In this document: in pieces, positions 18,071 to 27,256 of the stretch
Numbering within the stretch: position 1 is the first letter of the stretch
Layout of the letters: every line of letters starts with the position of its first letter
Assembly (NCBI GenBank): GCA_947495795.1
Contig: CANMAI010000009.1
Coordinates: 1 to 64,000, forward strand
DNA length: 64,000 bases
Direction of reading: 5' to 3'
Origin: an uncultured Paracoccaceae bacterium
GTDB taxonomy: Bacteria > Pseudomonadota > Alphaproteobacteria > Rhodobacterales > Rhodobacteraceae
Made by a program: the position numbers and the translations under genes
Notes under the pieces: model-generated
The model's input: the letters and a program-made list of their open reading frames with translations, nothing else
What the model was told of the DNA's origin: nothing
Databases searched by the model: none

Positions 18071-19456
18071 ATGCAGTATATCTCGACACGGGGCCAAGCG
18101 CCCAAGCTGAGCTTTGAGGAGGCGATGCTGTCTGGCCTTGCGTTGGATGGCGGGCTTTATGTGCCGGAAAGCTGGCCACAACTGAGTGCTGACGTGATCC
18201 GCAGCTTCGCTGGGCAGCCTTATGAAGAAGTGGCCTATACGGTGATGCGGCCCTTTGTGGGAGAGACGTTCACGGACGTGGCATTCCGTGAAATCATCGC
18301 AAAGGCTTATTCCGCTTTTGCTCATGAGGCGCGCTGTCCGATGGTGCAGCTTGCCCCAAACCACTGGTTGCTGGAGCTTTTTCACGGGCCGACACTCGCC
18401 TTTAAGGATGTAGCGATGCAGTTGATCGGACAGATGTTCGAGACAGCGCTTGGCCGTGCAGGAAAACGGGTAACGATTGTTGGGGCAACCTCGGGCGATA
18501 CCGGATCAGCAGCGATCGAGGCGTTCCGTGGGCTGGATGCTGTGGATGTGTTCATCCTTTATCCGCACAATCGCGTATCGGAGGTGCAGCGCCGCCAAAT
18601 GACGACGCCCGCTGAGGCGAACGTGCACGCCTTGGCGGTGGACGGTGACTTTGATGATTGCCAGGCGCGGCTGAAAGATATGTTCAACGATCACACTTTT
18701 CGCGAGGAGGTGAGCCTTGCTGGTGTGAATTCGATCAACTGGGCGCGGGTGCTTGCTCAGGTGGTGTATTTTTTCACGTCGGCAGCCGCCTTGGGTGCGC
18801 CTGACAGAAAGGTTTCCTTCACGGTGCCGACCGGCAATTTCGGTGATATCTTTGCGGGCTATGTGGCCAAGCGGATGGGCCTGCCGATTGAACAGCTGGT
18901 GATTGCGACGAACCAGAACGATATTCTGCATCGCACCGTGGCGACGGGAGCTCACAAGAAACAAGGGGTGCAACCGTCGATCTCGCCTTCAATGGATATT
19001 CAGGTGAGCAGCAATTTTGAGCGCCTGCTCTTTGATATCTATGACCGAGAAGGTGCTGCGGTTTCTGCTCTGATGGACGAACTGAAGTCGGGTGGTTTCG
19101 TACTTTCGCAGGGTGCGCTTGAGAAGCTGCGCGCGGAGTTCAGCTCTGGCCGCTGCAGTGAGGATGACACGTTGGCCGAAATTACAGCTATGCGAAAGAG
19201 GACAGGCGAGGTGCTTTGCCCGCATTCGGCGGTGGGGGTTTTCGTTGCGGAAGCTGAGCGGAGCCTTGATGTGCCTATGGTTACGCTGGCCACAGCACAT
19301 CCGGCAAAGTTCCCTGATGCTGTGGAAAAGGCCACTGGCTTGCGGCCGGACTTGCCGCAACATATGTCCGATCTCTACGAGCGCGCTGAGCGCATGACTC
19401 GTGCGCCGAATGACCTTGGCGCGCTACAGCAGATTATTCGGGAGCGTCGTTCATGA
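18071..19456 (+). CDS. thrC: Threonine synthase
   Basis: 461 residues, the long (ThrC type II) form. Converts O-phosphohomoserine to threonine with pyridoxal phosphate. N-terminus MQYISTRGQAP, PLP-lysine motif GPTLAFKDVAMQ, phosphate-binding ATSGDTGSAAIEAF and PTGNFGDIFAGYVAKRMGLP. It starts 15 nt after the SURF1 gene and overlaps the M16 peptidase by 4 nt (ATGA). Confidence 0.97.
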   Translation: MQYISTRGQAPKLSFEEAMLSGLALDGGLYVPESWPQLSADVIRSFAGQPYEEVAYTVMRPFVGETFTDVAFREIIAKAYSAFAHEARCPMVQLAPNHWLLELFHGPTLAFKDVAMQLIGQMFETALGRAGKRVTIVGATSGDTGSAAIEAFRGLDAVDVFILYPHNRVSEVQRRQMTTPAEANVHALAVDGDFDDCQARLKDMFNDHTFREEVSLAGVNSINWARVLAQVVYFFTSAAALGAPDRKVSFTVPTGNFGDIFAGYVAKRMGLPIEQLVIATNQNDILHRTVATGAHKKQGVQPSISPSMDIQVSSNFERLLFDIYDREGAAVSALMDELKSGGFVLSQGALEKLRAEFSSGRCSEDDTLAEITAMRKRTGEVLCPHSAVGVFVAEAERSLDVPMVTLATAHPAKFPDAVEKATGLRPDLPQHMSDLYERAERMTRAPNDLGALQQIIRERRS

Positions 19457-20715
19457 GTGTTGAAATCCACCGCTTGGCCAACGGAATGCGTGTTGTAACA
19501 GAACCGATGCCCGGGCTTGGTTCTGCCTCTGTGGGCGTATGGGTGAATGTGGGATGCCGCCACGAGACGGTGGAGCAGAACGGCATTGCGCATTTTCTGG
19601 AGCACATGGCTTTCAAGGGTACGAAACGCCGGAATGCCTTGCAAATCGCTGAGGCGATCGAAGATGTTGGAGGCTATATCAACGCCTATACCAGCCGCGA
19701 GATGACGGCCTATTACGCACGTGTGCTGCGCGAGGATGTGGCGCTTGCGGTCGACGTTATTGCAGATATCCTGACAGGCTCCGTCTTTGATCCCCGAGAG
19801 ATCGAGGTGGAGCGCGGTGTGATCCTCTCGGAGATCGGACAGGCGTTGGATACGCCGGATGACATAATTTTCGATTGGTTGCAGGAGGTTTCCTATCCGG
19901 ACCAGCCTATGGGCAGGCCTATTCTTGGCCCGGCAGAGCGGGTGCGGGCGTTTGGCCAAGCGGATCTGGCGGATTTTGTGGCGACGCATTATGGGCCGGA
20001 GCAGTTGATCCTTTCTGCGGCTGGTGCGGTGGACCCGGAAGAGATCGTGCGGTTGGCAGAGGCAAATTTCGGGCATCTTGCGCGCCGTTCAGCCCCCTCT
20101 GCGATGCCTGCACTGTTCAAAGGTGGGGAGCGTCGGGAGATCAAGCCACTGGAGCAGGCGCATTTCAGCCTTGCATTGAACGGCCCGAGCTACCGAGACG
20201 ATGAGATCTATACCGCACAGATCTATGCGGGGCTTCTTGGAGGGGGCATGTCTTCCCGGCTTTTTCAGGAAATCCGGGAGAAGCGGGGGCTTTGCTACAC
20301 GATCTTTGCACAGCCCGGGGCCTATGCCGATGGTGGTTCGCTGATGCTTTATGCCGGCACGGCCGAAGAGCAGATAGCCGAGTTGATGCACGTTGTTGTG
20401 GACGAGTTGAGGCGTGTGCCAGGCTCTCTTTCTCAGCAGGAACTGGACAGGGCGCGGGCTCAGATGAAGGCTGGGCTTCTGATGGGGCTGGAGAGCCCAT
20501 CGAGCCGAGCTGAACGCACAGCGCGGATGCTGGGCATCTGGGATCTCGTGCCAACGCTGGAGGAGACCATCGCGCGGATCGATGCTGTAACAGCAGCAGA
20601 CGTGACTGCCTTTGCAGAGAAAGTTTGCGGCAATGCGGATCCGGCGCTGGCGCTTTACGGGCCAGTGGAGTCCGCGCCTTCGCGTGATGTGCTGAAAGAG
20701 AAATTGGCGGCATAA
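19453..20715 (+). CDS. M16-family zinc peptidase (processing-peptidase-like)
   Basis: 420 residues. The inverted zinc motif HFLEH (in GIAHFLEHMAFKGT) and the downstream glutamate (EVERGVILSEI) are present, so it is predicted to be catalytically active, like the beta subunit of mitochondrial processing peptidase. The C-terminal half has the second pseudo-symmetric domain (GGGMSSRLFQEIREKRGLCY). It is translationally coupled to thrC, an arrangement common in Rhodobacterales; the native substrate is unknown. Confidence 0.94.
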   Translation: MSVEIHRLANGMRVVTEPMPGLGSASVGVWVNVGCRHETVEQNGIAHFLEHMAFKGTKRRNALQIAEAIEDVGGYINAYTSREMTAYYARVLREDVALAVDVIADILTGSVFDPREIEVERGVILSEIGQALDTPDDIIFDWLQEVSYPDQPMGRPILGPAERVRAFGQADLADFVATHYGPEQLILSAAGAVDPEEIVRLAEANFGHLARRSAPSAMPALFKGGERREIKPLEQAHFSLALNGPSYRDDEIYTAQIYAGLLGGGMSSRLFQEIREKRGLCYTIFAQPGAYADGGSLMLYAGTAEEQIAELMHVVVDELRRVPGSLSQQELDRARAQMKAGLLMGLESPSSRAERTARMLGIWDLVPTLEETIARIDAVTAADVTAFAEKVCGNADPALALYGPVESAPSRDVLKEKLAA

Positions 20716-20718
20716 CTT

Positions 20719-21306
20719 ATGTTCCGCCGCCGCCCCTCCTTCCATCTGGCCACGGAGCGGCTGACGCTTCGACAACCGCGGATGAGTGACTACCCGCAGT
20801 GGACGGCGGTGCTGCAAACCTCTGAAGTGTTTCTGAAGCCTTGGGAACCTCATAGAAGCCCCGAGCACTACACGCGGCGGGGCTTTCGCAACCGGGTGGT
20901 TTGGGCAGAGCGATCGTTCGTCAATGGGCGTGCTTTGCCGCTGTTTCTGTTTGCCGAGGAAGAGCAATCGCTTGTGGGAGGCATTACACTCGACAATATT
21001 CGAAAGGGGCCGTCACAGGCGGGAACGGTGGGCTACTGGATCGGAGAGCCTTATGCACGGCAGGGCTATATGCGCGAGGCGCTGGCTGCCGTTGTGCAAT
21101 ACGCTTTTCGTGAGATGGACCTGAGCCGGATCGAGGCCGCCTGCCTGCCGGAAAATACAGCCTCTCGAAGCCTTCTGGAAACTTCCGGGTTCAAGTATGA
21201 GGGTGTGGCTCAGAGTTATCTGCAGATTGCCGGGCGCTGGCGCACGCATGTGCTTTATGCCAACCTCCGAAACGACAGGCGCGGCCGGGTTGAGGGTGCA
21301 GCCTGA
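20719..21306 (+). CDS. GNAT acetyltransferase, RimJ/RimL-like
   Basis: 195 residues. N-terminus RLTLRQPRMSDYPQW, acetyl-CoA binding region GYWIGEPYARQGYMREAL and C-terminal SRIEAACLPENTASRSLLETSGF match the RimJ group that acetylates protein N-termini, including ribosomal protein S5 in E. coli. It starts 3 nt after the M16 peptidase, so it is the third gene of the thrC operon. The exact target cannot be read from sequence. Confidence 0.9.
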   Translation: MFRRRPSFHLATERLTLRQPRMSDYPQWTAVLQTSEVFLKPWEPHRSPEHYTRRGFRNRVVWAERSFVNGRALPLFLFAEEEQSLVGGITLDNIRKGPSQAGTVGYWIGEPYARQGYMREALAAVVQYAFREMDLSRIEAACLPENTASRSLLETSGFKYEGVAQSYLQIAGRWRTHVLYANLRNDRRGRVEGAA

Positions 21307-21382
21307 GACATCGTGATTGCGAACGCGTTGGCAGACACCGATTTTGCTCTACCTGTCCTTTGAAGCAACTCGGGAGGCCTTG

Positions 21383-22198
21383 ATGAGACTGTTTGTTCTG
21401 ATCTTCTGGTTCGGTCTTGGCGGGCCGCTTTTTGCTGCCAATCTTCAGAGCCACTGTATTGCCCTCTCCGAAGGTGAGTTTCGGAATGTTCAGTTCGCCT
21501 CCTACGGTGATGGCCTGAGCGCGGAGGAAGTGCGGCTGAGCTACATTGGCCATTCTACCTACCTGATCGAGACGCCGAGCGGGCGTGGAATTGCGACGGA
21601 TTACACAGGATGGATTGGGCCCGATGCGCCTTTGCCGGATGTCGTGACGATGAACAAGGCGCATTCAAGCCATTGGACAGCGAACCCTGATCCGGGGATT
21701 CCGTACATCTTGCGGGGATGGGGCGATTTTGGCGAGCCAGCTGATCATAGCGTGAGCCTTGATGATGAGTTGCTGATCCGCAATGTGACCACCGATATCC
21801 GCTCCGGCCTTGAGGGGCGTGAGGAGAACGCAAACTCGATATTTATCTTTGAAGTGGCAGGGCTTTGTATCGGGCATCTCGGCCATCTTCATCATGAACC
21901 GACCGATGCGCAATATGCGCTGATCGGGCGGCTTGATGTGGTAATGGTACCAGTGGATGGAGGGATGACGCTGCCTACTTCTGCGATGATCCAGGTGATG
22001 CAGCGGGTGAAGGCGCAGCTTGTGCTGCCGATGCACTGGTTTGGCGAGAGCACTTTACGCCAGTTTCTCGGAGGGCTGCAGAAGGATTTCAAGGTGGAGG
22101 CCGATGGGGAGAGCAGCCTTACGGTTTCCTTGCGGACGCTGCCGCGGACACCTACGATACGGGTGCTTCTTCCTCGCTATTACGCACCCGACGAATAG
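21383..22198 (+). CDS. Exported metallo-beta-lactamase-fold protein with altered metal motif
   Basis: 271 residues with a signal peptide (1-18, ending LFAAN). The fold is indicated by LSYIGHSTYLIETPSGRGI, GRLDVVMVPVDGG and LVLPMHWFGE, as in UlaG/YtnP-like hydrolases. The usual HxHxDH motif is replaced by AHSSHWT, so the Asp is missing and the metal site may be reduced or lost. The later HLGHLHH segment and the C-terminal His are kept. The ATG at 21383 has GGGAGG 6-7 nt upstream. Confidence 0.82.
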   Translation: MRLFVLIFWFGLGGPLFAANLQSHCIALSEGEFRNVQFASYGDGLSAEEVRLSYIGHSTYLIETPSGRGIATDYTGWIGPDAPLPDVVTMNKAHSSHWTANPDPGIPYILRGWGDFGEPADHSVSLDDELLIRNVTTDIRSGLEGREENANSIFIFEVAGLCIGHLGHLHHEPTDAQYALIGRLDVVMVPVDGGMTLPTSAMIQVMQRVKAQLVLPMHWFGESTLRQFLGGLQKDFKVEADGESSLTVSLRTLPRTPTIRVLLPRYYAPDE

Positions 22199-22206
22199 GA
22201 CACTCA

Positions 22207-23634
22207 ATGCCTCTGAAGCCGCTTGACGCGACCGCTCTCGAAGCTTTCAGGGCGCGGCTTGACCCGGCTGTTCTTTCCAAGCCTGATGCCAGCCATCTGA
22301 GCGAACCGCGCGGGCGGTTTGCCGGAAATGCACCTTTGCTTGCGCAGCCAAGATCCGTGGCTGAAGTGGTGGAGATTGTGCAGCTTGCAGCGCATCTGCG
22401 CGTGGGCATTGTACCCTATGCCGGAGGCACAGGCCTTGTGGGCGGGCAGGTGATGGAGGGTGGTTCGCCCGCTATCTTGCTTTCAGTTGAGCGGCTGAAT
22501 GCCGTGCGGGATGTGGACGCTTCGGACAATGTGATGATTGCTGAGGCAGGTGTGATTCTCGCGGACGCACAGGCGGCTGCGGCAGAGGTGGACCGGCTGT
22601 TTCCGCTTTCCCTTGCGGCGGAGGGCTCGGCTCGTATCGGTGGGAACCTTGCCACGAATGCTGGTGGGGTTCAGGTGCTTCGGTATGGCAATGCGCGGGA
22701 TCTCTGCCTCGGGTTGGAGGCAGTAATGCCGGACGGTAGTATTTTGAACGGACTGAAGCGGTTGAGAAAAGACAATACGGGGTATGATCTTCGCCATCTT
22801 CTGATTGGTTCTGAAGGAACGCTCGGAATTATTACTGCAGCCAGCCTGCGGCTTTTTCCGGCAGAACGAGAGAAGACGACGGCGTTGGTGGAAGTGCGAG
22901 GCCCGGATGCAGCACTCGCACTTTTGCATCTGTTGCGGGATCATATCGGCGACGCGATCACGGCTTTTGAGCTGATCCACGCGCAGGGTTACCGATTTCT
23001 GGCGGAAACACTGCCGGATGCTCCGCAGCCATTTGCGGAGGTGCCTGAGTGGAGCGTTTTGATCGAAGCGGGATCGGGGCACGGGGCGCGGCTGGAAGAG
23101 CGTCTGATGGTTGCATTGGAACTGGCTTACGGTGATCTCATCAGCAATGCGCTGGTAGCGCAAAACCGCGCGCAGGCGCAGAATTTCTGGGCGGTGCGCG
23201 AAATGATCCCAGAGGCGAACAGGCTGATCGGATCAATTTCCAGCCACGATATTTCAGTGCCTGTAAGCCGTGTTCCGGAATTTATCCGGCAGGGAGGCGC
23301 ATTACTGGAGGCGATGGACCCGGCTTTTAGGATCAATTGCTTTGGCCATCTTGGCGATGGCAACCTGCACTACAATGTGTTTCCGCCGAAAGGGGCAAGC
23401 CGCAAGGATTACGAGGACAGGCGTGCAGCGATCAAGGATACAGTGCACACTTTGGCAGATGCGATGGGCGGCTCTGTAAGTGCGGAGCATGGGATCGGGC
23501 GTTTGAAAACACGCGATTTGGAGCGGTTTGGAGACCCTGTAAAGCTGGCTTCCATGCGCGCCATCAAGGCTGCCTTGGATCCACTTGGAATTATGAACCC
23601 GGGTGCCGTTTTGAGAAACCCGACGGACGCATAA
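22207..23634 (+). CDS. FAD-linked 2-hydroxyacid dehydrogenase/oxidase (GlcD/DLD family)
   Basis: 475 residues. The PCMH-type FAD-binding domain is shown by VPYAGGTGLVGGQV, LAAEGSARIGGNLATNAGGVQVLRYG (written in two parts: LAAEGSARIGGNL and ATNAGGVQVLRYG) and GSEGTLGIITAA. The C-terminal domain has CFGHLGDGNLHYNV and SAEHGIGRLK. Members oxidise D-lactate, glycolate or D-2-hydroxyglutarate and pass electrons to quinone or an electron-transfer flavoprotein. It begins 8 nt after the preceding gene. The substrate is not assignable from motifs alone. Confidence 0.92.
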   Translation: MPLKPLDATALEAFRARLDPAVLSKPDASHLSEPRGRFAGNAPLLAQPRSVAEVVEIVQLAAHLRVGIVPYAGGTGLVGGQVMEGGSPAILLSVERLNAVRDVDASDNVMIAEAGVILADAQAAAAEVDRLFPLSLAAEGSARIGGNLATNAGGVQVLRYGNARDLCLGLEAVMPDGSILNGLKRLRKDNTGYDLRHLLIGSEGTLGIITAASLRLFPAEREKTTALVEVRGPDAALALLHLLRDHIGDAITAFELIHAQGYRFLAETLPDAPQPFAEVPEWSVLIEAGSGHGARLEERLMVALELAYGDLISNALVAQNRAQAQNFWAVREMIPEANRLIGSISSHDISVPVSRVPEFIRQGGALLEAMDPAFRINCFGHLGDGNLHYNVFPPKGASRKDYEDRRAAIKDTVHTLADAMGGSVSAEHGIGRLKTRDLERFGDPVKLASMRAIKAALDPLGIMNPGAVLRNPTDA

Positions 23635-23638
23635 AAAG

Positions 23639-23667
23639 GGCGTCTCCCCGGGGTGAGAGGAGACGCC
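23639..23667 (+). terminator. GC-rich hairpin after the FAD-linked oxidase gene
   Basis: A perfect 9-bp stem GGCGTCTCC/GGAGACGCC (23639-23647 with 23659-23667) begins 5 nt after the stop codon. It lacks a T tract, so it may be an RNA-stabilising 3' hairpin or a Rho-assisted end rather than an intrinsic terminator. Confidence 0.5.
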
Positions 23668-23801
23668 GAATTCCAGACCGAGGCCTGATTTGCAAGCAGT
23701 GCCTTACTGAGAAGGCACGTTCAAGATGCGCTGTGTTTGGTTACCAAGTCGTTACTAAAGGAGCGTGAAGTATGTTTTTTCTCATTTCAGTCGATTTTTT
23801 C

Positions 23802-24332
23802 TCAAACCCCGTCGAAACTGCATAAAGCATGAACGTCTAGGCCCAGATTTTCCAGCTTCTGCCGCCCGCCAAGCTCCGGCAGATCTATGATGAAGGCGGC
23901 TGAGATAACGTCCCCTCCCAATTGCTCGATCAGCTTCAATCCGGCTTCGGCGGTGCCTCCGGTCGCGAGCAAATCATCGACCATCAGGACCTTCTCGCCT
24001 CCTTCAATCGCATCATCATGGATTTCCATGACGGCCTCGCCGTATTCCAGTTTGTAGGCTTGCGAAAGCACCTTACCCGGCAGCTTTCCCTTTTTGCGGA
24101 TGGGAACGAACCCGATGGAAAGCTGGTGTGCAATGGCGCCTCCAAGGATGAAGCCCCGCGCTTCCAACCCAACGATCTTGTCGATCCGTTGCCCCACAAA
24201 TGGGTGAAGGAGTTGATCGATTGCGATACGAAAGCCGCGTGGATCAGCGAAGAGCGTAGTGACATCCCGGAAGAGGATACCCTCATGCGGAAAATCGGGG
24301 ATGGTGCGAATGTAGTCTTGAACGGTCTTCAC
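23802..24332 (-). CDS. apt: Adenine phosphoribosyltransferase
   Basis: 176 residues; makes AMP from adenine and PRPP. PRPP-binding loop [13 protein letters not shown], adenine-site segments [15 protein letters not shown] and [13 protein letters not shown]. The GTG at 24332 is chosen because GGAGG lies 9 nt upstream and the length then fits the family; the frame is open 11 codons further. It is downstream of mtnP, which releases adenine, so the two form a salvage pair. Confidence 0.95.
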   Translation of the reverse strand: MKTVQDYIRTIPDFPHEGILFRDVTTLFADPRGFRIAIDQLLHPFVGQRIDKIVGLEARGFILGGAIAHQLSIGFVPIRKKGKLPGKVLSQAYKLEYGEAVMEIHDDAIEGGEKVLMVDDLLATGGTAEAGLKLIEQLGGDVISAAFIIDLPELGGRQKLENLGLDVHALCSFDGV

Positions 24333-24480
24333 GCAGTATGCCTCCAGCTTGGTACCGCGACGCACCTAGCGTAGGGTAGCCTGCAAGGCAAAAGAAACTC
24401 TCTTTGGCCTCTCGAATTAGAGGCAGATTGTCTTGGAAGCCTCAACCTGCCTTTTGCCACGCAGTTCTTTCCAGCTATGC

Positions 24481-25365
24481 CTAAGCGTCCACAGCGTTCA
24501 GAACACGCCCTGCTACAGCATCGAGTTTGGCAACAAGAGCGGGATCTCTTCCTGGTTTTTGAGTCAGGATCGCGAATTCGAGCGCCCTGTCGCAGCCGTG
24601 AGGACATGGTGTCCGTTCATCCCCCACCAGATCAGGCAAATGGCTGACCATCGTGCGCGCCTTCTCGGCATTACCTGTAAGTGTTGCGATGATTTGCGTG
24701 ACGTCCACTTCGCCATGATCCGGATGCCAACTGTCGTAATCCGTGATCATGGCAATGGAGGCATAGCAAAGCTCGGCCTCACGGGCGAGTTTCGCTTCGG
24801 GCATATTCGTCATTCCGATCACATCGCAGCCCCAGACTTCGCGGTAGAGTTTCGACTCGGCGAGAGATGAAAACTGGGGGCCTTCCATCGCGAGATACGT
24901 GCCGCCGTTATGGATTTTGATCCCACTGGCCTCTGCGGCCGTAGCCGCCGCTTCGCCAAGGCGCGGGCAGGTGGGATGGGCAACGGACACATGTGCGACG
25001 CAGCCGGGCCCAAAAAAGGATTTTTCCCGCGCGAAGGTACGATCAATGAACTGATCGACGATCACGAAATCGCCAGGTGCCATTTCTTCCCGAAAGGAAC
25101 CGCAGGCAGAGATTGAGAACACGTCCGTGACGCCAATACGCTTGAACGCATCAATATTGGCGCGGTAGTTGATGCTGCTCGGGCTTTGGACATGTCCACG
25201 GCCGTGGCGGGGCAGAAACGCCATCCTCACACCGTCCAGCGTGCCTGTCAGAATAGCGTCAGACGGTTTCCCCCACGGGCTCTCCACTTCCGTCCAGCTG
25301 GCATTTTTCAGCCCTTCGATCTCGTAGAGGCCGCTGCCGCCGATTACGCCGATCATCGTTTCCAT
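24481..25365 (-). CDS. mtnP: S-methyl-5'-thioadenosine phosphorylase
   Basis: 294 residues of the purine nucleoside phosphorylase family. N-terminus GVIGGSGLYEIEGL, phosphate site LPRHGRGHVQSPSSINYRAN (given in part), and MTNMPEAKLAREAELCYA, the signature separating methylthioadenosine from inosine phosphorylases. It cleaves methylthioadenosine to adenine and methylthioribose-1-phosphate. Located 54 nt after the TetR gene and 148 nt before apt on the same strand. Confidence 0.95.
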   Translation of the reverse strand: METMIGVIGGSGLYEIEGLKNASWTEVESPWGKPSDAILTGTLDGVRMAFLPRHGRGHVQSPSSINYRANIDAFKRIGVTDVFSISACGSFREEMAPGDFVIVDQFIDRTFAREKSFFGPGCVAHVSVAHPTCPRLGEAAATAAEASGIKIHNGGTYLAMEGPQFSSLAESKLYREVWGCDVIGMTNMPEAKLAREAELCYASIAMITDYDSWHPDHGEVDVTQIIATLTGNAEKARTMVSHLPDLVGDERTPCPHGCDRALEFAILTQKPGRDPALVAKLDAVAGRVLNAVDA

Positions 25366-25419
25366 GCCGTACCGCTCCGCTTTTTTTCGGGTGCAGAAGA
25401 ACGGGAGGAGGAGAGAGGG

Positions 25420-26097
25420 TCAAGCGCCTTTTGGCACCCCATAGCGCGCCAGGAAGGTTCGCACAGCCTCTTCGGCGGTAATTGCAATATCTGCAGCGCT
25501 CGGCAGACCGATCACCCCAAAAGTACGTTTGTCAAAAAGGGACGCTTTGCAAAGAGCGCCGAACTGGCTGGCGGCCATTTCACAGTCATCAATATCCAGT
25601 TCGCCTTTCTGGCACCTTTCCTCAAGGAAGTTGACCATGCAGGCCGTTATGACACCGGGCCCGCTATCGTAGAAAGATCGGCCGATATCCGGAAAGCGCA
25701 TGGATTCAGCGACGCAGATACGAAAGATCTCCTGACCAAGAGTAGACGTTTTGAAAGTCACAAATCGCATGGCCGCCCCAAGAAGGGCCTCTTCCAGCGG
25801 TGCGTTTGGATTTATGATGTCCTTGATCCCTTCGGATTGCCGGTCACACTCAGCCTTCATTACCTCAATAAAGAGAAAGCGCTTGTCTGTGAAATGGTTG
25901 TAGAGCGTGGCTTTGGAGACACCTGCCGCCTTGGCGATTTCATCAACGCTGGCACCCTCATAGCCCTTTTCCATAAAAACCCGACGCGCCCCGGCCAGCA
26001 CCTGATCGCATTTGCGTCCCTTGTCGCTGCCTTCGAGACAGGTTTCGGCCGGAGTTACAGGGTCGGTAACTGACTGGAGCTCGGTGAGAGAAGTCAT
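25420..26097 (-). CDS. TetR-family transcriptional regulator
   Basis: 225 residues. The N-terminal helix-turn-helix is classic: GYEGASVDEIAKAAGVSKATLYNHF at about residues 45-70 (core ASVDEIAKAAGVSKATLYNH). The C-terminal ligand-binding domain is of the AefR/TetR_C type with CVAESMRFPDIG. The ATG at 26097 lies 7 nt after the stop of a small upstream gene, so the two are probably cotranscribed. A perfect inverted repeat at 26349-26391 upstream of that pair is the likely operator, implying autoregulation. No efflux pump, the usual partner of such regulators, is adjacent. Confidence 0.9.
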   Translation of the reverse strand: MTSLTELQSVTDPVTPAETCLEGSDKGRKCDQVLAGARRVFMEKGYEGASVDEIAKAAGVSKATLYNHFTDKRFLFIEVMKAECDRQSEGIKDIINPNAPLEEALLGAAMRFVTFKTSTLGQEIFRICVAESMRFPDIGRSFYDSGPGVITACMVNFLEERCQKGELDIDDCEMAASQFGALCKASLFDKRTFGVIGLPSAADIAITAEEAVRTFLARYGVPKGA

Positions 26098-26104
26098 TTG
26101 GTGC

Positions 26105-26326
26105 TCACTTTGTGGGTATGGACGGGTTTGGCGGAAATACAATTACGAGGTCGGAAGTGCCTGGTGGTATCCCGCAGCGCGGACGTTGATCAGACGCTTC
26201 CAGAGGGGGTAGCATGCACACGCCTTCAGGGTGGGTGCGCGCGTCCACCTGTTTGGATAATGCCGGAAGACCTGTGAGAACCAAGAGGGCACCAAATAAG
26301 CAGATTTGCCGTGTGGAGTTGCGCAT
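26105..26326 (-). CDS. Small exported protein upstream of the TetR gene
   Basis: 73 residues, MRNSTRQICLFGALLVLTGL then a short Pro-rich tail with two Cys (VCMLPP, RCGIPP). The N-terminus looks like a signal peptide or membrane anchor cleaved near PALSKQ. The stop is 7 nt before the TetR start. It sits between the predicted operator and the regulator. It could be a real small periplasmic protein or the remnant of an efflux gene; the family is not recognised. Confidence 0.5.
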   Translation of the reverse strand: MRNSTRQICLFGALLVLTGLPALSKQVDARTHPEGVCMLPPLEASDQRPRCGIPPGTSDLVIVFPPNPSIPTK

Positions 26327-26348
26327 TCTGCAATCCTTCCAAAGAATC

Positions 26349-26391
26349 AAACTAAACCGTTTCGTTTAATTTGAACCGAACGGTTTAGTTT
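26349..26391. promoter_or_regulatory. TetR-type operator (perfect 13-bp inverted repeat)
   Basis: AAACTAAACCGTT (26349-26361) is perfectly repeated in inverse orientation (26379-26391) with a 17-nt centre. Each half also contains a quasi-palindrome of its own (TAAACCGTTTCGTTTA and the reverse of GAACCGAACGGTTTAG), so two dimers could bind side by side, as for many TetR proteins. It lies 22 nt upstream of the small exported gene and faces no other promoter-proximal gene, since the flavin reductase gene ends here. Confidence 0.75.
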
Positions 26392-26424
26392 GTCACCTCA
26401 CGAACGCGTTACCCGCGTTTTCTT

Positions 26425-27036
26425 TCAGGTTTGATCTGGGCGATTTAGCGGAAAGATATCACTGACGGAGGTATAATCCCGGTATCCAAGTCGGGCGAGC
26501 GGCTGGACTTTAAGCACATCAAATCGCCCTTCAGTGAGAACCGTCTCCGCAATGTGGACGCCGATCACTTCCCCGATAACCATCACATTGCTGGCACCGG
26601 GAAGCTCTATAATTTTCCAGAGTTTGCACTCGAAAGCGCCTGGCGCCTCGGCAACGCGCGGCGGCGTGACAAGCTCACTTTCCCCCTTTTGCAGGCCTGC
26701 TACCTCAAATTCATCTATCTCGGCAGGGTAGGGGCCAGAAGACGCGTTCATCGCATCTCGAAGAGCAAACGAGACGATATTGACGACAAACTCGCCGGTT
26801 TCCCGAATAGCACTGACGCTGTCCTTGCCCTGGCTTCTGTCCGGTTTGGAGCCGGTGTTGGAAAACATAACCATCGGCGGGTTGTCGGCCAGTGCATTGA
26901 AGAAGCTGTAGGGCGCGAGGTTCACTCTGCCCTTCGCGTCGACAGCGGAGATCCAGCCTATGGGCCTCGGAGCGACCATTGCCTTGAATGGATTGTGAGG
27001 AAGGCCGTGATCATCCAGGCCGGGGCGGTAGAACAT
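26425..27036 (-). CDS. Flavin reductase-like (FMN-binding split-barrel) protein
   Basis: 203 residues. MVAPRPIGWISAVD, NLAPYSFFNALADNPPMVMF (20 residues, FMN-contacting) and GEFVVNIVSFALRDAMN match the flavin reductase/DIM6-NTAB family, which reduces FMN for monooxygenases or binds flavin structurally. The ATG at 27036 has GGAGG 6 nt upstream; the frame runs 41 codons further but without a ribosome site. The partner enzyme is not adjacent. Confidence 0.9.
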   Translation of the reverse strand: MFYRPGLDDHGLPHNPFKAMVAPRPIGWISAVDAKGRVNLAPYSFFNALADNPPMVMFSNTGSKPDRSQGKDSVSAIRETGEFVVNIVSFALRDAMNASSGPYPAEIDEFEVAGLQKGESELVTPPRVAEAPGAFECKLWKIIELPGASNVMVIGEVIGVHIAETVLTEGRFDVLKVQPLARLGYRDYTSVSDIFPLNRPDQT

Positions 27037-27256
27037 ACAGAGCCTCCGAGTTCGCTTTATGCCCATCCAGAGCAACGTATTGAAAATCCAGTTCAGATTT
27101 TCTGTCTTTCGCTGTAGCGCCATGTTAGGGCGGTGTCGAGGGACAGGGGACAGGGCCATGCCGGGTATCGGACTTGAGCGACGAGACTTGTAAGAATGCG
27201 CAACAACGTTGCCTGCAAGCCTTTGACGTTTAGATACTTTTCCGGCCAGTTATCCC

